Shown here piece by piece: positions 60,954-64,000 of a stretch of DNA of 64,000 bases. The notes beneath the pieces were generated by a model. It saw nothing but the letters and a program-made list of their open reading frames with translations. It did not search any database and had not been told where the DNA came from. The translations under genes and the position numbers were made by a program. The stretch's first letter is position 1. The number at the start of each line of letters is the position of its first letter. Where the stretch lies: NCBI GenBank assembly GCA_037951105.1, contig JBAMJV010002101.1, forward strand, positions 1 to 64,000, written 5' to 3'. The DNA is from Echinarachnius parma (Eukaryota > Echinodermata > Echinoidea > Clypeasteroida > Echinarachniidae).

Positions 60954-63668
60954 GGATGATTTCTGTTCAAGGTATAATACTTTTGTAGTGTTTATATAAA
61001 CTGGGCTCCAAAAGAAACTTATCACTTTTTCAGAGCGACGCTCACTAAAATCCATAGCATCAAATTGAATCATATTTAGACACAGATAAGCTATTATTCT
61101 CCTTATGAAGCATATCTTAAAAATAAAAACATTGCTTTTGCCAAAAAAGAGAAAAATGCGATGGAATCACTACAGGTCAGTTTTAAAAAATCACAGAAAC
61201 TGCTCGCTGCGAACCTCCACGAAAGGCGGTCTATTCAGAATTTTCAATAGCTATTCATTCAACTTCAAAGCGGGTTATGTAACCACTAGACTAGCTTTTG
61301 TCCGTACCGAGCTCTGTGCCCGGAAGGCGAGCAGTTTCTGTGATTTTTGAAAAATGACCTCTTGCGATTTCACCTTATTGTATTCTTTGTTGACTAAAGC
61401 AAACATAATTTGTTTAGATGAGCTTGCTAAGGGGTATTGTAGCTAATCTATGCCCAATTATGATACATTTGTATGCTTTGGATTTTAATGTGTGTCGCTC
61501 TGAAGAAGTGATAAGTTTCTTTTGGAACCCAGTTTATATATATATTTTTTTTAAATTTGTATGTATTGATGTATATTTTAAATAAATATTTAGCCTAGAT
61601 CATAGCTTGTTTGAACAAATTGTGTAGGCTTAGGCAGAACCATCAAAACCGACCCCAACACCGAAGTCTAAACTACTCACCAAGCGATCAGAAAACGTGT
61701 TTAAAGCAGAAAATGTATACATTAATCAATTAATTGCTAGCAGAAGATTTATTGTTAATCCCCTTCCCAACAGCCGCTCTAAAAGTGAATATCCCTACCC
61801 GCACAAAAGACACTCCCCGCCATCATCACCGGCACCGACGCAACAACTCGTCAAAGCGAGCAGAAAGACACTAAGGACATGTAGAAAACTAAAACTGATT
61901 TGACAAGCGCTCGCTAAAAGGAAATACATGTACAAGCAAAGACATTATTTTGAACAGTGTTATTTTTATCCATTTTCCAACTGCCGCTCTTAAAGTTATC
62001 ATTCCAACTCGCACACCGCCATCATCGCTGGCACCATCGCCGAAGTCGATACAACTCGTCAATGCGATCAGGAAGACAGTTAATCGAAGAAGAATACTCG
62101 GACTCATCAGATAAAATGTGCGAGAAGAAGAGAAATCAAGCAAATAAAATGTTTATCATCTCATTTATTTCTCATTTACAACAGCCGCCCTCAAAGTGTA
62201 CATTCCGACACGCATGATAGACACGTCACCGCCCTCATCACCGATCCCTTCGACGAAGTCGAAACAACTCGTGAAGGCGATCAGGAAGACGGTGGAGCCT
62301 CATCTGTCACCGACCTCTGCCGAGGAGAAGAGATCACGGATCAACAGGCCAAAGTTCTATGTGCAATATTCCGTGAGTAATTATTTTAATTATCATATTT
62401 ATACATAATTTTAGTACAGATGACAGACAGTAGGCCTACAGTCACATATTGCACTTGCCTCTGCAGATGGGAACAGATTTTGGATTAAAATGCCAAAGTA
62501 ATATGTTCTGTGCTCGGTAATTAGATGATATCTCATTCTATCCGTATAAACTTTTATTCTTACCCAATCACCATTTAGCCTATTAAATGTACTTATTTAA
62601 TAGTAAAACACGATTTGTTACAGTTGAATAATATGACAGAAGAGAAAACATATATCTACTAGGGCCAACACGAAATTATATCAAATCAGCAAACATTTTG
62701 CTGGTTTGCATAACAGAGAATTAAGGCTAATTGAAATAAAATGCACAATTAAGACAAAAATAAACAAGAACAAAAAATCTTACCTTAAATTCAGGTGGCT
62801 GCGTTGAACAACTTCTGTACGATCATCGAGCACTCCCAGGTGTTCAACCAACAACGAGCTGCCGACGCAAAGAAAGACCCCAAGGAGGTCGACGAGGAGG
62901 AGGATGACTTCGCTCACTCGCTCGCCGTGATGAGGAGACTCGAGAAAGAATGGTAGGAGGATGATGATGGTGATACGGTGCTTGTTGAAGATGATGATGA
63001 TGATGGCGATGATTGATGACGATGATTGATGAAGATGATGATGATGATGAGGATGATGATGATCATCATCATGGTGGTGATGATATTGATTGTGATGATA
63101 TTAATGTCGATGGTGATGATGATAATAGTGATGATGCAATGATGATGTTGATGATGTGATGTTGGTGATGATGATGAAGATGATGATGGTGATAGTGATA
63201 ATGATGATGACAACGATTAGATTATGATGATCGTAATGATGATGATGATGATGATAGTTATGATGGGGATGATGATGTTGATGATGCCGAGGGCGACGAC
63301 GATGACGAGGATGATGATGGTGATGGTGATGATAATGGAGAGGAGAATGATGATGTTGATGAATTAATTGTTTTGTTTGTTTGCTGCTGATGATGATAAT
63401 GATGTAGTACTAAGAGAGACTACTGAGGTTCATGATGATGACTAATGATTATGATGGTATTATGACAATAATAACCTAGACCCTTGTACAGGTTTCCTGT
63501 TTGAGCGAATGAATCACATATATGCAAAATTATAAGAATATACTGATTGTAATACTATTTATACTTACTTTATTTGTATCCGTCTTTCTCTCCTAGTTTC
63601 GACAAGTTCATGAACGATATGTTTGCAGAGATCAGACCCTTCCTCAAGCAGGTTGGAACCAAGCAGTG
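36588..63668 (+). CDS. EXOC3-like (Sec6 family) protein, 16 exons, 3' end outside window
   Basis: Sixteen exons with GT-AG borders and matching phases join into a 620-residue open frame that continues past the window. Residues ~200-620 follow the Sec6/EXOC3 fold family: an LVRKFLVFAQGDPGLVEACF helix, GFETPERP-KCWRDK, an NWLAKHMELM helix, HNEIIQLLSWLTEH, DGYLYTEFPVHLFDLLRQN, LEVAKEISAS, RPKFYVQYS. EXOC3 is an exocyst subunit that helps tether secretory vesicles; the relatives EXOC3L and TNFAIP2/M-Sec act in secretion and membrane-tube formation. The ~190-residue coiled N-terminus of EXOC3 is replaced by a 124-residue arginine-rich exon (33 Arg, 2 Lys) and a ~60-residue helical linker. Hence a divergent paralogue rather than the housekeeping subunit. 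The start is the first in-frame ATG (cacaATGc). Exons 3, 7, 11 and 14 have decayed intronic copies. Confidence 0.85.
38490..38595 (-). repeat. tRNA-like SINE remnant
   Basis: On the minus strand a B-box-like 'gttcaattccca' follows 'ggaggtaccat', and 'ttgcaccaccatcg' lies where a D-arm would be. Too decayed to assign to a family. Confidence 0.3.
39755..40200. repeat. G/C-tract repeat cluster
   Basis: Contains G runs at about 39768-39779 and 39925-39940, 'ctgcgccactgattg' (a hAT-like right end) and a C run near 40143-40157. Probably one or more worn poly-G MITEs. Confidence 0.45.
40236..40365. repeat. Dispersed repeat, partner at 48945-49065
   Basis: Shares 'caatgacagacca..tt.at' and 'cctccaagtag.ttctgtcg', then 'acttaaat.tagtacatcct' and 'tgtgctct..aaaccat', with the segment in intron 4. 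Nature unknown. Confidence 0.6.
41148..41258. repeat. 59-base tandem duplication
   Basis: 'aataacacagtgacgttcac' + 'ttccatgagta' + 'aatgtatat.aatcaac' occurs twice head to tail. The second copy lacks eight bases. Confidence 0.85.
41434..41525. mobile_element. Palindromic element (foldback)
   Basis: Arms 'cagagtgatgtataacatat' + 'gaatgttgaactaaatgtt' pair with 'aacatttagttcaacattca' + 'aatgttatac' and 'tacatcactctg'. The loop is almost absent, so this would extrude as a cruciform. Confidence 0.75.
42154..42366. mobile_element. 'GAAGAGCTTA' MITE in intron 1
   Basis: Inverted ends of about 33 bases: GAAGAGCTTAGTTCAAAAAG + GCGCTAAATCCAC at the left and the complement at the right. Flanked by AAAT on both sides. 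The interior includes 'cataggcatgtgtacaaaat'. The same family, in the opposite orientation, is at 54666-54912. Confidence 0.8.
42581..42820. repeat. Exact-period 80-base repeat, three copies
   Basis: Units start at 42581, 42661 and 42741 with 'tttaaatatcactaaaaaca' and end with 'tcttcgaca' or 'acttcgaca'. Only a few bases differ between units, so the array is young. Confidence 0.95.
42957..43123. repeat. GA and GAT microsatellites
   Basis: A (GA)n stretch at 42957-42975 is followed by an interrupted (GAT)n tract at about 42985-43123, purest at 43058-43097. Confidence 0.9.
43503..43595 (+). CDS. Exon 2 (residues 125-155)
   Basis: Acceptor 'ttctgcag', donor CA|GTAAGT. Entry and exit phases are both 2, so the junction Cys (TG+T) and Gln (CA+A) codons close correctly. 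Encodes an acidic start (GGCEEIELND) then a helical stretch MTKQADNLRREYEQ that continues into exon 3. Confidence 0.75.
43645..43671. repeat. 27-base G homopolymer in intron 2
   Basis: Uninterrupted G run, then 'aggggggag'. It lies about 50 bases after the exon 2 donor. Confidence 0.9.
44231..44535. mobile_element. Intact 'GGGGTGTTTCACAAAGATCC' MITE in intron 2
   Basis: The left end 'ggggtgtttcacaaagatcc' + 'taagttgaact' pairs with the right end 'agttcaacttaggatctttg' + 'tggaacacccc'. Further inward, 'atggaaagccgttag' pairs loosely with 'aaatggcttaccat'. It is 305 bases. Partial copies lie in the segmental duplication at 2081-2290 and 6692-6935. Confidence 0.8.
44925..45080 (-). mobile_element. 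tRNA-derived SINE with clear B-box
   Basis: On the minus strand: 'ggtggcttagcggttagagt' (A-box), 'gtctgtctcatgcacggg' and 'cccgggttcgaactctgacc' (B-box). After this comes a non-tRNA body, 'ggtaccttctgccttctagc'. The head resembles a tRNA with a CAT-type anticodon loop, but the body and weak acceptor stem show it is a SINE rather than a functional tRNA. Confidence 0.65.
45780..46440. repeat. Tandem duplication in intron 2, two units
   Basis: 'ggggagtctggggcaggga', 'gatcggggtcaaatca.c' and 'attcgggaagggaat.tagat' recur, as do 'gtcagaaactcgagagataa' and 'aaaaggcagattatc.gtcc'. Units are at about 45830-46135 and 46222-46437, with small indels between them. Confidence 0.85.
46570..46640 (-). mobile_element. 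tRNA-like SINE head
   Basis: Minus strand: 'ttggtagagcacctgtctag' then 'agggttcgattcccagc' (B-box). Acceptor-stem pairing is poor. Related in layout to 54336-54413. Confidence 0.5.
46755..46912. mobile_element. 'ATCGATTG' palindromic MITE, copy 5
   Basis: 'ggccccgttgcagatgcaat' + 'cgattgtaagttacaattga' at the left and 'acttacaatcgattgtctct' + 'ttctgcaacagagcc' at the right. The central 'aaccaatcagatttg' is inverted relative to copies 3 and 4. Confidence 0.8.
47379..47463 (+). CDS. Exon 3 (residues 156-184)
   Basis: Acceptor 'ccttcccag', donor GAG|GTAGGT. Enters in phase 2 and leaves in phase 0. Encodes MQFQEKWRDDMLLKLHQNN then LNLSPVEME, a helical linker ahead of the Sec6 core. Two further partial copies follow in the intron. 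Confidence 0.85.
47464..47870 (+). pseudogene. Two partial tandem copies of exon 3 in intron 3
   Basis: Copy 2 (about 47603-47656) and copy 3 (about 47803-47856) repeat the 3' part of exon 3 with its donor site and about 130 bases of the following intron. The coding part differs from exon 3 by two synonymous changes in copy 2, and by two synonymous changes plus one Asn-to-His change in copy 3. Both lack an acceptor AG and have in-frame TAA-TGA just upstream, so they cannot be included as internal exons. Copy 3 keeps an in-frame ATG. Confidence 0.8.
48228..48272 (+). CDS. Exon 4 (residues 185-199)
   Basis: Acceptor 'aatcgacag', donor GCG|GTAAGT, phase 0 to 0. Encodes LAAQSRSFDVVKRRA. Small exon joining the linker to the Sec6 core. 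Confidence 0.75.
48945..49065. repeat. Dispersed repeat in intron 4, partner at 40236-40365
   Basis: Same phrases as the partner: 'cctccaagtagtttctgtcg', 'acttaaatatagtacatcct'. Nature unknown. Confidence 0.6.
49202..49400. mobile_element. MITE with TACACACTAA ends
   Basis: Perfect 10-base inverted ends TACACACTAA / TTAGTGTGTA, 199 bases apart. The interior carries several 'gggtgca' / 'tgcaccc' words in both orientations. No coding frame. Confidence 0.55.
49562..49671 (+). CDS. Exon 5 (residues 200-235), start of Sec6 core
   Basis: Acceptor 'tatcatcttag', donor AG|GTAAGT, phase 0 to 2. Encodes DSLLDQIRVLVRKFLVFAQG then DPGLVEACFQIVTEEE. This matches the EXOC3-family helix pair that ends in a charged 'EE(K/R)' before the variable loop. 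Confidence 0.9.
50702..51065. repeat. ~90-base minisatellite grading into CA-rich repeat (intron 5)
   Basis: 'gacgaacatttcctgtcggt' + 'atcatgtgtgatgtttggaa' occurs near 50698, 50794 and 50881. The copies are joined by 'acaccaacac'-type repeats, and the array ends in a long (ACAC.AACA)n stretch to 51065. Confidence 0.85.
52009..52122 (+). CDS. Exon 6 (residues 236-273)
   Basis: Acceptor 'tgatgcag', donor AG|GTGAGT, phase 2 to 2. Encodes RDEEAAERLAECGFETPERP then KCWRDKTLAELRKVPLL. The G-F-x-P-x-x-RPK-W-(R/K)-(D/E)K pattern is a strong EXOC3-family landmark. Confidence 0.9.
52559..52666 (+). pseudogene. Truncated duplicate of exon 7
   Basis: The acceptor 'ctattttag' and the first ~64 bases of exon 7 are intact and in frame (VERTPQQDKIDDRNWLAKHM), then the match stops. 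The frame runs into TAG at 52664-52666 and I see no usable donor. Over 21 codons it differs from exon 7 at eight bases; seven are synonymous and one is Arg-to-Lys. Probably a former alternative exon that lost its 3' half. Confidence 0.8.
52722..52827 (+). CDS. Exon 7 (residues 274-309)
   Basis: Acceptor 'ttttctttcag', donor AAG|GTGATT, phase 2 to 0. Encodes VERTPQQDRIDDRNWLAKHM then ELMSQKLKEDLTIVK. The N-W-L-x-x-H-(L/M)-E helix is conserved in EXOC3 relatives. Confidence 0.9.
53096..53179 (+). CDS. Exon 8 (residues 310-337)
   Basis: Acceptor 'gtctaacacag', donor CAT|GTAAGT, phase 0 to 0. Encodes GLYESRTSLDIFIAQFFVDS then YYECLAQH, a helix of the Sec6 core. Confidence 0.85.
53660..54086. mobile_element. 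TTAA-flanked MITE in intron 8
   Basis: The ends 'aggaactaaag' and 'ctgtagttcct' are imperfect inverted repeats bounded by TTAA at 53656-53659 and 54087-54090. TTAA targets are typical of piggyBac and Kolobok elements. 427 bases, no transposase frame. Confidence 0.6.
54140..54213 (+). CDS. Exon 9 (residues 338-361)
   Basis: Acceptor 'tctctttacag', donor AG|GTGAGT, phase 0 to 2. Encodes IQDIVSNGLRHNEIIQLLSW then LTEH. The N-E-I-(I/V)-x-L-L-(S/T)-W motif is an EXOC3-family signature. Confidence 0.9.
54336..54413 (+). mobile_element. tRNA-like sequence (SINE head), not a sound tRNA
   Basis: A-box 'tagctcagtcgg', a loop reading CTAGCAA between CCGG arms, and B-box GGTTCGAATCC (54390-54400). The acceptor stem does not pair well, and the anticodon and T stems each have a mismatch. 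It is followed by 'tttttctttgctca', which also follows the tRNA-like segments near 46570 and 47045. Best read as a SINE in intron 9. Confidence 0.6.
54666..54912. mobile_element. 'GAAGAGCTTA' family MITE in intron 9
   Basis: The ends GAAGAACTCATTTGCAAAAG + GGGTTAGATCCACTTT and their complement at the right are flanked by ATTT. The interior 'tttgtacacatgcctatggg' is the reverse complement of the 42154-42366 interior. Confidence 0.8.
55183..55287 (+). CDS. Exon 10 (residues 362-396)
   Basis: Acceptor 'gtttcaaacag', donor AG|GTAATG, phase 2 to 2. Encodes IEMQLLNQKFVSGVCLVQAV then SKLLPDHTKKELEQ. Confidence 0.85.
55792..55818. repeat. 27-base A homopolymer in intron 10
   Basis: Uninterrupted A run, possibly a retroelement tail. 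No body could be recognised upstream. Confidence 0.9.
56067..56133 (+). CDS. Exon 11 (residues 397-419)
   Basis: Acceptor 'tctccttgcag', donor GAG|GTAATT, phase 2 to 0. Encodes YLKKVQSNMRQWAQDALQKE then RE. Corresponds to the Y-x-x-x-(L/V)-x-x-N-(I/M)-x-x-W helix of EXOC3. Confidence 0.85.
56205..56285 (+). pseudogene. Partial tandem copy of exon 11
   Basis: 'ggcgcaggacgcgttgcaga' + 'aggagaaagag' repeats the 3' half of exon 11, followed by the same intron start ('attaagtaaat'). The donor has become ATGATT, so it is dead. Confidence 0.8.
56295..56825. mobile_element. TTAA-type MITE in intron 11
   Basis: The left end 'aagggtagtttagttttggt' and right end 'accaaaactgtactacccct' are inverted repeats. 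TTAA follows on the right; the left flank is the degenerate GTAA. Likely piggyBac/Kolobok-like and non-autonomous. Confidence 0.65.
57058..57150 (+). CDS. Exon 12 (residues 420-450)
   Basis: Acceptor 'catgatag', donor AAC|GTGAGT, phase 0 to 0. Encodes DWQSDEQPKENKDGYLYTEF then PVHLFDLLRQN. The DW...D-G-Y-x-x-T-x-x-P pattern is among the clearest matches to EXOC3. Confidence 0.9.
57225..57345. repeat. Worn hAT-like MITE fragment in intron 12
   Basis: 'gcagtggtggaggct', 'attggggcaca' and 'ttgacaaaaacaat' + 'gaagggaaat' parallel the interior of 28074-28235. The poly-G is reduced to short runs. Confidence 0.45.
58170..58263 (+). CDS. Exon 13 (residues 451-481)
   Basis: Acceptor 'gttttcag', donor CAG|GTATTT, phase 0 to 1. 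Encodes LEVAKEISASTHNALLGYCL then DEVRNIVQHYA, continuing the EXOC3-like helix pair. Confidence 0.9.
58455..58825. mobile_element. CAGTGGCGTACCC hAT-like element nested in a poly-C element
   Basis: Left end CAGTGGCGTACCC, right end GGGTACGCCTATG. It lies between two C runs (58441-58453 and about 58826-58847) that look like one poly-C tract split by the insertion. The interior repeats 'gccgagaccaagtactttca' and similar words about four times, plus G runs. Confidence 0.65.
59510..59617. mobile_element. Short poly-G hAT-like MITE
   Basis: Ends CACTGGCGTAGCG / CTACGCCCGTG, then inner arms 'tattcaactgggggg' / 'ccccccagttgaat'-type. Flanks ACTACTGA and ACTATTGA match 7 of 8. Related to 29505-29708. 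Confidence 0.65.
59797..60013. mobile_element. TA-flanked MITE with ~55-base inverted ends
   Basis: The left end 'ccgtagaactccatcgtcaa' + 'gcaccccccaatcacctata' + 'cgcatcttgcttttaaag' pairs with the right end up to 'gttctacgg'. TA on both sides. 217 bases, non-coding. Confidence 0.8.
60923..60952. repeat. 30-base G homopolymer in intron 13
   Basis: Longest uninterrupted G run that I see in the window. Confidence 0.9.
60995..61540. mobile_element. Nested foldback element in intron 13
   Basis: Outer inverted ends of about 45 bases: 'tataaactgggctccaaaag' + 'aaacttatcacttttt' against the complement at the right, bounded by TA repeats. A second inverted pair lies inside: 'aaaaaatcacagaaactgct' (about 61183) with 'gcgagcagtttctgtgattt' (about 61329). 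The 81-residue frame at 61105-61350 shows no protein family. Confidence 0.75.
61773..62110 (+). pseudogene. Two decayed tandem copies of exon 14
   Basis: Copy a (about 61773-61880) keeps the acceptor 'cccaacag' but has a one-base deletion that shifts the frame. Copy b (about 61981-62095) has lost the acceptor (AG to TG), has further deletions, and keeps 'caactcgtcaatgcgatcag' + 'gaagacagt'. Spacing between the copies and the real exon is about 205 bases. Both cover only the first ~110 bases of exon 14. Confidence 0.8.
62185..62372 (+). CDS. Exon 14 (residues 482-544), with Pro/Ser-rich insert
   Basis: Acceptor 'ttacaacag', donor TCC|GTGAGT, phase 1 to 0. Starts ALKVYIPTRMIDTSPPSSPI and has basic stretches (KSKQLVKAIRK, EEKRSRINRPK). 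It ends PKFYVQYS, which fits the H-x-x-(C/F)-Y-V-Q-Y landmark of EXOC3. By my count it is about 40 residues longer than the equivalent human region. It is the only intact one of three tandem copies. Confidence 0.85.
62795..62952 (+). CDS. Exon 15 (residues 545-596)
   Basis: Acceptor 'aaattcag', donor TG|GTAGGA, phase 0 to 2. Encodes VAALNNFCTIIEHSQVFNQQ, an acidic stretch KDPKEVDEEEDDF, then AHSLAVMRRLEKE. The 'ALNN' start matches the 'A-(I/L)-(I/N)-N' of EXOC3. Confidence 0.85.
62955..63400. repeat. (GAT)n microsatellite in intron 15
   Basis: Interrupted GAT/ATG trinucleotide tract starting within a few bases of the exon 15 donor and filling most of the 644-base intron. Ser-rich frames on the opposite strand are by-products. 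Confidence 0.95.
63597..63668 (+). CDS. Exon 16 (residues 597-620), last exon in window
   Basis: Acceptor 'tctctcctag', donor TG|GTAGGT, phase 2 to 2. Encodes FDKFMNDMFAEIRPFLKQVG then TKQ(W), matching the helix of EXOC3 that ends in a Lys-Lys/Gln-Trp. By comparison with EXOC3 roughly 190 residues remain to the right of the window. Confidence 0.85.
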
Positions 63669-64000
63669 GTAGGTTCAAGTATTCACTATTTTATGTTTTG
63701 TCCGTCTTTAATTTAAACATACATGCTACAATGCATATGACATGGTCACAATCACAGTAATAAAGTTATTAAACGTTGGAACATGCATTTTTCTAGACAA
63801 ATTCTGCCATTAAAAAAAGGAAGAACATAACCCGGGGCCAGTACACTGGCATATCACTGCCAGCGCAGGGCCGCAAAACTAGCACTGTTTTAGGTTCAGA
63901 ATTTTCTGCAAAGTGTATGAGCTTGTTCTATACCAAAACAAAGTATAATAATAATGATTCATAATATGTCCATAATAATCTAATAATTGTAATTGTCCGA
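63669..64000 (+). other. Start of intron 16
   Basis: AT-rich, no further exon before the edge. Confidence 0.6.

Noticed and set aside
62914..63213. Ser/Ile-rich frame on the minus strand
   Set aside because: Translation of the (GAT)n repeat inside intron 15.

Overview
This is a eukaryotic, AT-rich, intron- and transposon-rich animal genome window. The tRNA-derived SINEs with an 'agcgctatataag' plus (ATT)n tail, a LINE reverse-transcriptase tail with the same kind of 3' end, many short inverted-repeat transposons, long G homopolymers and (ATC)n tracts suit a marine invertebrate. A deuterostome such as an echinoderm, hemichordate or lancelet is my guess; the sequence alone does not fix the phylum. 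No prokaryotic gene arrangement, CRISPR array or rRNA was seen.

Layout. About 1-36 kb has no gene I can recognise. It holds a ~2.5 kb tandem segmental duplication (2081-6684 and 6769-9287) whose first copy was later invaded by a hAT-like element, a LINE fragment and a second hAT-like fragment. It also holds several degenerate tandem arrays (14.0-14.6, 16.8-17.2 and 22.8-26.0 kb), SINEs, and a set of MITEs with readable terminal inverted repeats and target-site duplications. One small open frame at 22417-22767 begins with a signal-peptide-like segment and is a weak gene candidate.

From 36588 to the right edge runs one gene on the + strand. Sixteen phase-consistent exons with canonical GT-AG borders encode 620 residues so far, and the last exons lie beyond the window. 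From residue about 200 the protein matches the Sec6/EXOC3 family (exocyst subunit 3 and its relatives EXOC3L and TNFAIP2/M-Sec). In place of the long EXOC3 N-terminus it has one 124-residue exon with 33 arginines and only 2 lysines, followed by a short helical linker. This looks like a Sec6-family paralogue with a polybasic, probably lipid- or RNA-binding and phosphorylatable N-terminus, rather than the housekeeping exocyst subunit.

The most unusual feature is that four of the sixteen exons (3, 7, 11 and 14) have partial, decayed tandem copies of themselves in the adjoining introns. The extra copy of exon 7 differs from the real exon almost only at synonymous sites, which suggests it was translated until recently. 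The introns also hold many MITEs, including two members of one family in introns 1 and 9 and two elements at TTAA sites.
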